Shown one piece after another: positions 15,513 to 23,637 of a stretch of DNA of 33,596 nt. The notes under the pieces are model-generated. The model saw only the letters and a program-made list of their open reading frames with translations. It searched no databases and had not been told where the DNA came from. Each line of letters opens with the position of its first letter. Position 1 is the first letter of the stretch. Position numbers and translations under genes: made by a program. The stretch comes from CAZQKW01 sp964594075 (GTDB lineage Bacteria > Desulfobacterota > WTBG01 > CAIYCZ01): assembly GCA_964594075.1 (NCBI GenBank), contig CAZQKW010000036.1:1-33596 (forward strand), read 5' to 3'.

Positions 15513-16280
15513 ATGCCTGCCCCGACCATATCTGCAACCGTTATAACCTATAATGAAGAAGACAATATCAGAGATTGTCTGGAGAGTGTTAAATGGGTGG
15601 ATGAACTGATTGTGGTTGATTCATTCAGCAGCGACAGAACGGTTGATATATGCCGTCAATATACCCGTCATGTGGTGCAGCAGCCGTGGCCGGGCCATGT
15701 GCGGCAGAAACAGTTTGCCCTGGAGCAGGCAACCGGGGACTGGATATTGAGTTTAGATGCCGACGAGCGGCTTTCTTCAGAGGCGCAGGAAGAAATATTA
15801 TCAGAAACGAGCCGCGCCGCGGACCACATTGACGGCTTTGTGTTCCCCCGCCACTCCTATTATCTGGGCCGGTGGATCAACCATGGCGGATGGTATCCTG
15901 ATTATAAGCTCAGGCTGATACGCCGCGGGAAAGGCGCATGGACGGGCGTTGACCCGCATGACAAACTGTGCGTAGAAGGCGCAACAAAAATATTGAAAAC
16001 CGAAATTCTTCATTATGTGTATCGGAACCTCTCTCATCAGCTTATGACCATTGACACCTTTTCTGCCATTACGGCGCGACAATGGCAGGAGCAGGGGGAA
16101 CCGTTCCGGCTGCGTTCGCTTCTGCTCAGGCCGCCGGCTAAATTTGTTGAATGCTATATATGGAAAAAAGGTTTTTTGGACGGCGTGCCGGGATTCATCA
16201 TTGCCGTCGCCTCGTCCTTCTATGTCTTTCTTAAATACGCAAAACTCTGGGAAGCACGACAGTGCAGACCCGATGCCTGA
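15513..16280 (+). CDS. Glycosyltransferase family 2 (WaaE/KdtX-like LPS core transferase)
   Basis: This is a GT-A fold transferase of about 255 residues. It starts TISATVITYNEEDNIRDCLESV, with the nucleotide-binding VVDSFSSDRT and the metal-binding LDADE at 81-85. The segment GWYPDYKLRLIRRGKGAWTG and the late DGVPGFIIAVASSFYVFLKYAKLWE are typical of the WaaE/KdtX group, which adds glucose to inner-core heptose. That short hydrophobic C-terminal stretch probably associates with the membrane. I prefer the ATG at 15513 because GAGG lies 12 bases upstream; an in-frame ATG at 15501 sits directly on that GAGG. The gene follows the GT9 gene closely and precedes the kinase gene by nine bases, so one transcript is likely. 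Confidence 0.92.
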   Translation: MPAPTISATVITYNEEDNIRDCLESVKWVDELIVVDSFSSDRTVDICRQYTRHVVQQPWPGHVRQKQFALEQATGDWILSLDADERLSSEAQEEILSETSRAADHIDGFVFPRHSYYLGRWINHGGWYPDYKLRLIRRGKGAWTGVDPHDKLCVEGATKILKTEILHYVYRNLSHQLMTIDTFSAITARQWQEQGEPFRLRSLLLRPPAKFVECYIWKKGFLDGVPGFIIAVASSFYVFLKYAKLWEARQCRPDA

Positions 16281-16289
16281 AAGCAGCGC

Positions 16290-17990
16290 ATGATGCATGC
16301 CACCGTCGCCATCTCCGCTCATCCCGTATTTCTGCATCTTCGCCGCGATGATACCCGGTGGATTGTCCGCGAAGATTTCGCGTCAATGGCAGCAGACACT
16401 CTGTTTTATATGCTGCACCATCACGAGCACATTCCGCACCTCACGCTGATCAAAGAAAACAATGTGCGCGCGTCATTCTTCATGAAACCGCCGGGAGCTG
16501 CTGCAGATCAGATATTTATCAAACGCTATAAACAGCAGGGATGGGTGGATCGGTGCAAGCACGTGGTGCTGCCTGCCAAAGCAGTTGCGGAGTGGCGCAA
16601 TATGCAGCGGTTTGCCGCCTGCGGGCTGCCGGTTCCCCGGCCGATTGCGCTGGGCATACGACAAACCGGACTGATGCTAAAAGACTCCTGCCTTATGACG
16701 GAGGCGCTGCTGGCCGCACCGCCCCTGCATGAATTTCTTGAACAGCAGCTCCCGCTGCTTTCTGCGGAACGCGCAGATGCCGTTAAAAAAGAGCTTACGG
16801 TTTCTCTTGCCCGTCTGGCAGCGGACATACATAATGCGGGCTTTTTTTATCGCGATCTTCACGCAGGAAATATCCTCATCAAAATTTCAGCAGCGCGCGA
16901 CTATCAACTGTTTCTGATTGATTTGCATCGTGCCTGGCGGCCATTCAGGCTTCTGCAATGGATGCGGCTTCGGGATCTTGCGCAGCTCTGGAACTCGGTG
17001 CCGGCCCTGGGCGCGCATAAACGCCTGTTTGTTGAGGAATACCTGCTTGCCAGCGGCCAGCGGCGCGTTGCTCCCGGCGCTTTCACCCGTAAACTTGAAG
17101 CCGGGGCGCGCCGCCTGGAACAGCGGCGGGTCAAGAGCCGCAGCAAGCGCTGTCTTGTTAACAGCACGACTTTTGAAGTTCACAAAACCGCGCGCGAGCA
17201 GTATTTTGGACGGCGGGAGTTTGGCCGGCAGACGCTCGACGCCCTCCTGCAGGAACAGGCCCGATGTCTGGCAGAGGGCCAAACTGGCATTCTCAAGAAA
17301 TCAGAAAACGCGATCCTTACGCGGCACGAGCAGGGTCGCATGCTGCCCGGCCCGGTCTGTGTCAAGCACTATTTTTATCGCGGCATTAAGTATGCAGTAA
17401 AAAGCGCCGTTGTGAAATCGCGGGCCTTGAAAAGCTGGGCTGCAGGACACATGCTGCTGGTGAGGGGCGTCGGAACGCCGCTGCCGCTGGCACTTCTGGA
17501 ACGAAAATATGGGCCCTTTATCTATGAAAGCTTTCTCGTTACTGAATGGCTTGCTGATGCGCTGCCGCTCAACGACTATGTCACGAATCTTCATAACCAG
17601 GGTCTGTTGCATGAAAAGCGGGAACGATTTATTCAGGCCTTGGCAGAGACGCTCAGAGACCTCCATGAAAAAGGCATATACCATGCGGACCTCAAATCAA
17701 CCAATATTCTGGTGCGCGCCGACGGCCCCGGCCGCTGGCGGTTTTATTTTATCGACCTGGAACGGGTGAAATGCACGAGCAGCCTCACCTTCAGAGAACA
17801 GGTAAACAATCTTGCCCAGATTAACGCCTCGGTGGCGCGCTGCATGAGCGTCAAAGATCGCTTGAAGTTTTTCCGGTTTTACGCTAAAGATACTCAACTT
17901 TTTAAAGAGCGGAAGAAATATTATCAGGAAATTTTAAAAATCAGCCGCACGAAAAATACCGAGCCGTTTGGCGTAACCTTCACAGCATAG
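16290..17990 (+). CDS. Tandem two-domain LPS kinase (WaaP/Kdo kinase-like)
   Basis: The 566-residue protein is about twice the size of a single WaaP or KdkA kinase and contains two complete kinase-like modules. Domain 1 has the ATP-site lysine K78 (FIKRY), the catalytic YRDLHAGN (D189, N194) and metal-binding ID211 in FLIDLHRA. Domain 2 has K359 (VCVKHY), YHADLKSTN (D467, N472) and ID489 in YFIDLERV. Both therefore keep the residues needed for phosphotransfer. A basic linker (about 265-300) joins them. WaaP-type enzymes phosphorylate core heptose or Kdo in the cytoplasm before export. Its position directly after GT9 and GT2 fits phosphorylation of the same core. Whether both domains act, and on which sugars, is inference. 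Confidence 0.88.
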   Translation: MMHATVAISAHPVFLHLRRDDTRWIVREDFASMAADTLFYMLHHHEHIPHLTLIKENNVRASFFMKPPGAAADQIFIKRYKQQGWVDRCKHVVLPAKAVAEWRNMQRFAACGLPVPRPIALGIRQTGLMLKDSCLMTEALLAAPPLHEFLEQQLPLLSAERADAVKKELTVSLARLAADIHNAGFFYRDLHAGNILIKISAARDYQLFLIDLHRAWRPFRLLQWMRLRDLAQLWNSVPALGAHKRLFVEEYLLASGQRRVAPGAFTRKLEAGARRLEQRRVKSRSKRCLVNSTTFEVHKTAREQYFGRREFGRQTLDALLQEQARCLAEGQTGILKKSENAILTRHEQGRMLPGPVCVKHYFYRGIKYAVKSAVVKSRALKSWAAGHMLLVRGVGTPLPLALLERKYGPFIYESFLVTEWLADALPLNDYVTNLHNQGLLHEKRERFIQALAETLRDLHEKGIYHADLKSTNILVRADGPGRWRFYFIDLERVKCTSSLTFREQVNNLAQINASVARCMSVKDRLKFFRFYAKDTQLFKERKKYYQEILKISRTKNTEPFGVTFTA

Positions 17991-18117
17991 ATTAACCAGA
18001 CACGCGCCGCGTTTACTCATCCCCGCAATCCCCGTTACCCCGGAAGGGCACCATGTGCCGCATTGATCACGGGTGCGAGAGGTGAGCGCGCGGTGGTTAT
18101 GATTAATATTGACCGCC

Positions 18118-19263
18118 ATGAAAATTCTGCATCTTTTCAGCAACTGGAAGTGGACCGGACCGGCAGAACACGCCCTCAACACAGCGCGCGCCCTTTCTCA
18201 AACAGGCCACCTGGTTACCTTTGCCTGTGCGGCGCCGCCACCGGAAGCCCCAGAGTCAATTGCCGCGGCAGCGCACGAGGCCGGCATGGTGCCGCTCACG
18301 GCATTTTCGCTCAATAAGCATTTCAATGTCGCAGACAATGTGTCCGATATTTTTCGGCTGCGTTCCTTTCTCAGGCGCGAGAAATTTGATCTTATTCATA
18401 CCCATCTCAGCAACGACCATTTCCTTGCCGGGGCTGCTGCCGGTCTTATCGGCAGAGGGATTCCCATCATCCGCACCTGTTATGATGGCGATGGCCTCAA
18501 GCCGCGTTTAAAAAACCGGCTGTTGCTGAGGACGATGACGGACGGCCTGATTACCATATCCGAGCAGGCGCGCAGCCAGATTATCAAGACCTATGCTGTG
18601 CCCGAAAATGCTCTATGGAAAGTGCATGTGCCGGTTGATCTGGAAAAATTTGACCCCGCCGCGATACAAAACAACCGGCAGCATTACCGGCTTACTGACG
18701 CGGATATAGTGGGAGGTATTGTTGCGCGGGTGCAAAAACACCGGCGGTTTGAGGTGCTTCTTGCCGCCCTGGAAATGGTGGTGCGCGAATTTCCTCAGTT
18801 GAAATTCATGATCATCGGCAGGGGCACCCACATAGAGGAGATTGCCGTCAAGCCCTCTATGAGACTGGGCATCCGCCCCAATCTGATTTTTACCGGCTAT
18901 AAAAAAGAAGATTACCGCGAAACAGTTGCCTGCCTTAACTTCAAGGTTTTTTTAATGCCCGGCAGCGACGGCGCCTGCCGGGCAGTGCGCGAGGCAATGG
19001 CCCTGGGTATTCCGGTGATTGCCGCGCGGCGGGGCATGCTGCCGGAGATTATTGAAAACAACCGGGACGGCATTATTATAGATGACAGCCCGGAGAATCT
19101 GGCGGATGCCATGCTGAGACTCATTGAAAACCCCGGCCTCAGGCAGACAATGGGTAGGAATGCACGAGAAAAAGCACGCCAGGAATTTGACCTGATGAAG
19201 CAGACGAAAAAAGTGGAAGCGATTTATGAAGAAGTGTTGAAACGTCAGACCAGAAATAAATGA
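18118..19263 (+). CDS. Glycosyltransferase family 4
   Basis: This GT-B enzyme is about 381 residues. The N-terminal domain has HLFSNWKWTGPAEHALNTA and a DLIHTHLSND strand. The C-terminal donor domain has GIVARVQKHRRFEVLLAAL, MIIGRGTHIEEI and the nucleotide-sugar motif around GACRAVREAMALGIPVIA, followed by GMLPEIIENNRDGIII, ending with the usual helical tail. Sugar specificity cannot be read. I chose the ATG at 18118; a TTG nine bases upstream also opens the frame. It lies 127 bases after the kinase gene, probably in the same transcript, and is followed by a 300-base gap containing a repeat. Confidence 0.93.
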   Translation: MKILHLFSNWKWTGPAEHALNTARALSQTGHLVTFACAAPPPEAPESIAAAAHEAGMVPLTAFSLNKHFNVADNVSDIFRLRSFLRREKFDLIHTHLSNDHFLAGAAAGLIGRGIPIIRTCYDGDGLKPRLKNRLLLRTMTDGLITISEQARSQIIKTYAVPENALWKVHVPVDLEKFDPAAIQNNRQHYRLTDADIVGGIVARVQKHRRFEVLLAALEMVVREFPQLKFMIIGRGTHIEEIAVKPSMRLGIRPNLIFTGYKKEDYRETVACLNFKVFLMPGSDGACRAVREAMALGIPVIAARRGMLPEIIENNRDGIIIDDSPENLADAMLRLIENPGLRQTMGRNAREKARQEFDLMKQTKKVEAIYEEVLKRQTRNK

Positions 19264-19571
19264 TGCTTGTTTACCGGTTACCTGAGTACAACCAAAGCCC
19301 CCATTTTTTATATTTTTTGCCCGCCAGTGCACACAACAAAACCTATTAGTCAAACAATCTCACGACCAGTGTCTGAGACTAATACTACTTTAATAATAGA
19401 TTGTTGAAAAACGTGATGTTATAAAGTGTATGATGATAGACCCATTCCTTGAATATTAAATCCTCTCAAGTTTGCTGGTGGCGAGATTCTTCACTTCGCT
19501 CAGCATGACATCGCTGCGTTCAGAATGACACTTTTTCAACAGCCAGATAATAGCTTAATCATAGTAACGGC
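19264..19571. other. Intergenic region carrying repeat copy 3
   Basis: No gene is visible. The right half is the repeat copy at 19401-19544, which ends 27 bases before the esterase start. No terminator was recognised for the GT4 gene. Confidence 0.5.
19401..19544 (+). repeat. Dispersed MITE/REP-like repeat, copy 3 (fullest copy)
   Basis: The left end is TTGTTGAAAAACGTGATGTT; the right end is CAGAATGACACTTTTTCAAC followed by AGCC. The two ends are partly inverted with respect to each other (TGTTGAAAAA / TTTTTCAACA). The interior has AGATTCTTC-type words. Its ends recur in opposite orientation at 20490-20573. Confidence 0.75.
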
Positions 19572-20486
19572 ATGGGCAGAATTTTGAAAAATATAAGAGC
19601 AATCGGCATAATCATCGCAGCGCTGGGGTTCGTTAACGGCTGCATGTTGTTCAAAGTCGTGGTCCATCAAGGGCCAACAGTGCACGTTAAAAAAGTTGAA
19701 AATATAAAAATCCCCTCGGGCGCTGCACGTATCCGTGTGCGCATTTTTACACCGGCCGGAACAGGCCCTTTTCCGATATTGATTTATAGCCATGGCGGCG
19801 GCTGGGTCAAAGGAAATGTGTACACCCATGGCAAAGTGTGCCGGTACCTTGCCGAAAAAGTTGGCTGTCTGGTGGTTTCAGTAGATTATCGCAAAGCCCC
19901 GCAATATAAATTCCCGATACCCCTTGAAGATGTATATGCAGCGCTGCGGTGGAGCGCCGAGCATGCCGCGCAGTTGCACGGCGATCCTTCGCGCATCGCA
20001 GTCGGTGGCGATAGTGCCGGCGGCAACCTGTCTGCTGCCCTATGCCTCATGGCGAAAGATCGTGGCGGGCCGAACATCATATTTCAGCTTCTTGTCTATC
20101 CGGCGACCGACCTGTCCTCGCTTGATACTGAGTCATACCGTCTATACGGCAGCGGCTATGGGCTGACAAAAGCCGACGTGGAGGAGTGCCGCGATAAATA
20201 TCTCCGGTCGCCGGCAGACCGTACGCACCCGTATGCGTCGCCGTTGCTGGCAAAAGACCTCGGCAATCTGCCGCCGGCTTTAATTATTACCGGCGAGTAT
20301 GATGTGGCGCGCGACGAAGGCGAGGCCTATGCAAAGCGCCTCAGAGAGGCAGGTGTGCGGGCGCGCTCATTCAGGTGCGCGGGTATCGGTCATGGCGCTG
20401 CATATTGGGCAGTGGCTTCAGGCATCGTGCAGAATGCTCTGGCTGAGGCGGTATCGGACCTGCGCGCGGCGTTTGGCACCCAATAG
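19572..20486 (+). CDS. Alpha/beta-hydrolase lipoprotein (hormone-sensitive-lipase/acetyl-esterase family)
   Basis: This is a 304-residue esterase. A signal peptide ends in a lipobox-like LGFVNGC (C24), so the enzyme is probably anchored in the envelope. The oxyanion-hole motif HGGGW lies at 74-78 and the nucleophile elbow GDSAGG at 146-151 (Ser148). The acid is D244 in GEYDVARDE and the catalytic His is H274 in GIGHGAAYW. All fit the HSL/BD-FAE family (family IV carboxylesterases). Its natural ester is unknown; removal of acyl groups from a cell-surface glycan would fit the neighbourhood but is inference. The gene is bracketed by inverted copies of one repeat and interrupts the glycan block, suggesting later insertion. 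No obvious RBS precedes the ATG. Confidence 0.9.
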   Translation: MGRILKNIRAIGIIIAALGFVNGCMLFKVVVHQGPTVHVKKVENIKIPSGAARIRVRIFTPAGTGPFPILIYSHGGGWVKGNVYTHGKVCRYLAEKVGCLVVSVDYRKAPQYKFPIPLEDVYAALRWSAEHAAQLHGDPSRIAVGGDSAGGNLSAALCLMAKDRGGPNIIFQLLVYPATDLSSLDTESYRLYGSGYGLTKADVEECRDKYLRSPADRTHPYASPLLAKDLGNLPPALIITGEYDVARDEGEAYAKRLREAGVRARSFRCAGIGHGAAYWAVASGIVQNALAEAVSDLRAAFGTQ

Positions 20487-20489
20487 CGG

Positions 20490-20573
20490 GCTGTGGAAAA
20501 AGTGTCATCCTGAGCGAAGCGGTTTCATTCTGAAAGTTCATACACCTTATAACATCACGTTTTTACCAACCTG
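20490..20573 (-). repeat. Dispersed MITE/REP-like repeat, copy 4 (inverted relative to copy 3)
   Basis: It starts CTGTGGAAAAAGTGTCATCC and ends with the complement of the left end of copy 3. The 27 bases at 20538-20564 are the reverse complement of 19407-19433 with one difference. The interior is shorter than in copy 3. Confidence 0.75.
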
Positions 20574-20611
20574 TTGCGTGCGGTATTTTACCCCGGAGAG
20601 GGAAGATTGTA

Positions 20612-20641
20612 TTGACAATAGTTCTTAATTGTTTTTAGTAT
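20612..20641 (+). promoter_or_regulatory. Candidate sigma70 promoter for the FemAB-like pair
   Basis: A consensus -35 TTGACA (20612-20617) and a -10 TAGTAT (20636-20641) are separated by 18 bases. They lie about 110 bases upstream of the first FemAB-like gene and downstream of the repeat that ends the esterase segment. Confidence 0.45.
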
Positions 20642-20753
20642 CATCATAATTGCAGCATACCCCCAGAGGTCACAGTCGAGTAGCACTGCGGTATGAAATG
20701 GGTTTTAAAACCGCGAGCAAATTGTTTAAGGATTTTCGCTAAAATAGAATGTA

Positions 20754-21701
20754 ATGAACATAAAATCGTGGCCAGATGTTCCCTTTTGGGAGGAACTGGT
20801 TAAGAAAAGTCCGGACAGCACTTTTTTTCATTCCCCACTCTGGCATGAAATTGTTACCTTGACGTATCGTGATTATTCCATTGCGACGCGGGGCTTTGAA
20901 TTTGATGATGGCAGCAAAGCGGTTTTCCCTTTAATCCAGACCAGGGAAGGCGGCATCCTCAAGGGGAAGGGGAGGTTAAAATCGTCGGTCTTTGGCGGGT
21001 ATGGCGGAATCATTGCTGAACGAGTGCTTACCGCGCAGGAACAGCAGGCGGTGTATGCCCATCTCCTGTCCCTGAAAGCGAGCATATCAATTGACGGCAA
21101 TCCATTTTCTTCTTACGCTGTTCCACAGACGTTCACCCTGAAAAAAGATTTTACCCATGTTGTTGCGCTTAACACCACTGAGGAAAATGTATATAAACGG
21201 CTATCACGCGGAGCAAAGAGCAACCTCAATCAGGCCCTTAAAAAAGGGATTAGCATCAGAAGAGCGCACACCGAGCGCGATGTTGCATGTTACGTCGGCG
21301 TGTATCAAGACACCCTCAAGCGCTGGGGCGCGGCGACGCTGTTTACGTACCCCGAAGCACTGTTTCAGAATATATTTAAACGGGCAGGCACTACGGCACA
21401 GCTCTGGCTTGCTGAAAAAAACGGAACTATAATTGCCGGAGCGATTATTTTTTACTGGAACAGAGTAGTGTCATACTGGCACGGCGCATCGTTAAAAGAC
21501 TATTTTGACTGCTACCCCAATAATCTGCTGCACATGGAGATTATCAAAGATGCCCTGCGCCGGGGTTACCGCTATTACGACTTGGGCCCGAGCGGCGGCC
21601 AGCAGGGTGTGGTGCGCTTCAAGCAGTCATTTGGCGCAGAGCGGTTTGAGTTTTTGTCAGGCCACTGGAAGCACCGCTGGGGAAGGAAAAAGGACTCCTG
21701 A
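20754..21701 (+). CDS. FemAB/GNAT-family acyl or aminoacyl transferase, copy A
   Basis: The 315-residue protein has the FemAB-type double GNAT layout. The N-terminal FFHSPLWHEIVTLTY is typical of BioF2/FemAB-like transferases, as are the central YKRLSRGAKSNLNQALKKGISIRRA and the C-terminal YWHGASLKDYFDCYPNNLLHMEIIKDA-type segment ending DLGPSGGQQGVVRFKQSFGAE. Classical FemABX enzymes add amino acids to lipid II using aminoacyl-tRNA. Gram-negative relatives near polysaccharide genes probably acylate a sugar or lipid-linked precursor. The next gene is a clear paralogue starting two bases after this stop. The RBS is weak and a plausible promoter lies at 20612. The donor is unknown. Confidence 0.85.
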   Translation: MNIKSWPDVPFWEELVKKSPDSTFFHSPLWHEIVTLTYRDYSIATRGFEFDDGSKAVFPLIQTREGGILKGKGRLKSSVFGGYGGIIAERVLTAQEQQAVYAHLLSLKASISIDGNPFSSYAVPQTFTLKKDFTHVVALNTTEENVYKRLSRGAKSNLNQALKKGISIRRAHTERDVACYVGVYQDTLKRWGAATLFTYPEALFQNIFKRAGTTAQLWLAEKNGTIIAGAIIFYWNRVVSYWHGASLKDYFDCYPNNLLHMEIIKDALRRGYRYYDLGPSGGQQGVVRFKQSFGAERFEFLSGHWKHRWGRKKDS

Positions 21702-21703
21702 AT

Positions 21704-22624
21704 ATGGAAGTTCTGAATCCCGTTCCCATTGATTTCTGGCAGCAGGTTGCCGAGGAATGCCCGTGGGCAACCTTTTTTCACACGCCAGCCTGGGCGTCTG
21801 TTTATGCGCAGACGTTTCCCCGCTATGCGGTTGACAGCCGTGGTTTTATATTGGAGAACGGCGCACGGGCGGTTATTCCGTTTCTCGCGGAAACAAAAAA
21901 AAAGTTTCTGCAACGGGTAATAAAGCTTAAATCAATGGAGCCGGGTGTTTATGGCGGGATCATAGCAGATCGTGATCTTACCCCACAGGAAGTTGGTGAA
22001 CTAATCCAGCATATTCTCAAAATAAAAAACGCCGGCGGGCGCATCGTGGGCAACCCGTTCAAAGAATTTACAGTTCCTGCTTCCTTTAAAAAAAAAGAGT
22101 TGTTCACCCAGATGATTGACCTGTCGCACGGCGCAGAACAGATCTGGAAGCGTTTCAGCCGCGGTCAAAAAAGCAACATCAACCAGGCACAGCGAAAAAA
22201 CATTGCCGTGCGGCTGGCGCGGAACACGCAGGATATTGAAACATATTACGCCATATATTTGCAGACTATTCAACGATGGGGTAAAAACACCGCGGTGGAA
22301 TATCCCCGGGAGTTGTTTTTAAATTTATACAGGCAACGAGAAAATCATATACGTTTTTACCTCGCGGAGAAAGACGGCAGAATCCTTGCCGGAATCATAG
22401 TGTTGGCATGGAACAAAAAGCTTATCTACTGGCACGGCTGCTCGCTGGATGACGCGCTTAAAGAGTATCCCAACAACCTGCTTCACTACACGGTTATTAT
22501 CTGGGGGTGCGAAAACGGCTACACATGGTATGATATGGGGCCCAGCATGGATATGGAAGGGGTCGTGCGGTTTAAAGCCTCCTTTGGCGCGGAAAAAGTA
22601 TTCTTTCAATCCTATCGGTGGTAG
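21704..22624 (+). CDS. FemAB/GNAT-family acyl or aminoacyl transferase, copy B
   Basis: This 306-residue protein is a paralogue of the gene just upstream and aligns with it end to end. Shared blocks include FFHTPAWASVYAQTF near the N-terminus, WKRFSRGQKSNINQAQRKNI in the middle, FYLAEKDGRILAGIIVLAWN, YWHGCSLDD, YPNNLLHY, and DMGPSMDMEGVVRFKASFGAE at the end. The start is two bases after the preceding stop, so translation is almost certainly coupled. The two copies have diverged well beyond a recent duplication, which suggests distinct substrates or sequential steps, like FemA and FemB. That parallel is inference. Confidence 0.86.
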   Translation: MEVLNPVPIDFWQQVAEECPWATFFHTPAWASVYAQTFPRYAVDSRGFILENGARAVIPFLAETKKKFLQRVIKLKSMEPGVYGGIIADRDLTPQEVGELIQHILKIKNAGGRIVGNPFKEFTVPASFKKKELFTQMIDLSHGAEQIWKRFSRGQKSNINQAQRKNIAVRLARNTQDIETYYAIYLQTIQRWGKNTAVEYPRELFLNLYRQRENHIRFYLAEKDGRILAGIIVLAWNKKLIYWHGCSLDDALKEYPNNLLHYTVIIWGCENGYTWYDMGPSMDMEGVVRFKASFGAEKVFFQSYRW

Positions 22625-22948
22625 CAGGGTTAAATAGGAAACCGCAGAGGACGCCGGAGAGGCAACAGCAGATCTATTGGATTATCACCTGTTTAAATCT
22701 GAGAATTGTGCGCTCATCTTTGTATCGTTTTTGGCTTATGGTGAAAGCAGGTACAGGCGGTGCGAGCGATGGCTGTGGTAAACACAAAGACTTGTTCCAG
22801 CGAGCACTGAGCCCGAACACATGAATCCAAAGCCAATTAAATTGCGCGTATCTTTGGCTCGTTTTTGAAATATAATATTCTGGGTTCCCGATAGTTATCG
22901 GACTGCGGCTTGGTTTTATAATCCTTACCTGCACACAGGAAGCGTTAT
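22625..22948. other. Intergenic region inside the glycan block
   Basis: No convincing gene is present. It holds the word pair shared with 7466-7518, a TATAAT hexamer at 22871-22876 without a matching -35, and a short perfect palindrome CCGATAGTTATCGG around 22888-22901. The promoter for the acyltransferase gene is expected here. Confidence 0.4.
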
Positions 22949-23554
22949 ATGCAGCACAAAAACATCAGTTTTATCCGCTGGTTTATGCAGCACCTCAGAC
23001 AGGAGTATAAAAAGAAAAAGGACCTTTACAAGGTGCTCAGCAGAAATCCTACGGTGACCATTGAAGAGGATGTGCAGATTCTCAACCGGAAGAAATTATT
23101 TTTAGGAAACAATATTCATATTGGCAAGGGGACAATCCTGCACTGCGGCGGCGGGGCATGGTGTAATTACGGCGGCTCTATTTCCATCGGCGATAATGTG
23201 TATATCGGCCCGTATGGAATTTTTCTGGGCGCCGGTGAAATTGAAATTCAGCGGCGCTGCCACTTTGGCCCCGGGGTTATGCTGATAGCGCAAAGTCTGC
23301 ATCCTGATACCATCTACGACGAAACGCTGCTTGATGCCGTTATCCCGCCCCACAAATTCGGCAAAATCACGCTTGAGGAAGGGGTGCTGGTGGGCGCTGG
23401 CGCCATGATCCTTGAAGGGGTGACCATAGGCCGCGGCTCGGCTATTTCCGCTGGTTCGCTGGTGCAAAAAGACGTGCCGCCGAACTCGTATGTAATTACC
23501 GGCAAAACCGCTAAATTTATTGATAAAAATTCGCCTCTATTCCGTCCCAAATAA
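22949..23554 (+). CDS. Left-handed beta-helix (hexapeptide-repeat) acyltransferase
   Basis: This is a 201-residue transferase of the maltose/galactoside O-acetyltransferase superfamily. Irregular hexapeptide turns run from about residue 35 to 180: LGNNIHIGKGTILHC, ISIGDNVYIGPYGIFLG, IQRRCHFGPGVMLIA, then ITLEEGVLVGAGAMILEGV and IGRGSAISAGSLV. An SLHPDTIYDE-type loop carries the catalytic-type histidine region. It closes with VQKDVPPNSYVITGKTAKFI, the family's usual end. The N-terminus is basic and helical (LRQEYKKKKDLYKVL). It probably O-acetylates a sugar of the surface glycan. AGGA lies about eight bases before the ATG. Confidence 0.9.
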   Translation: MQHKNISFIRWFMQHLRQEYKKKKDLYKVLSRNPTVTIEEDVQILNRKKLFLGNNIHIGKGTILHCGGGAWCNYGGSISIGDNVYIGPYGIFLGAGEIEIQRRCHFGPGVMLIAQSLHPDTIYDETLLDAVIPPHKFGKITLEEGVLVGAGAMILEGVTIGRGSAISAGSLVQKDVPPNSYVITGKTAKFIDKNSPLFRPK

Positions 23555-23637
23555 TACATCAGCGCACCGGTACTGCTATGGGCAGCCGTGCTCGATTGAC
23601 AGCACAGCAAAAAAAATTTTCCCGCGGTAATTGAACT

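Noticed and set aside
22618..22824. A 68-codon plus-strand open frame after the FemAB pair
   Set aside because: It overlaps the end of copy B, lacks an RBS and has no recognisable features.
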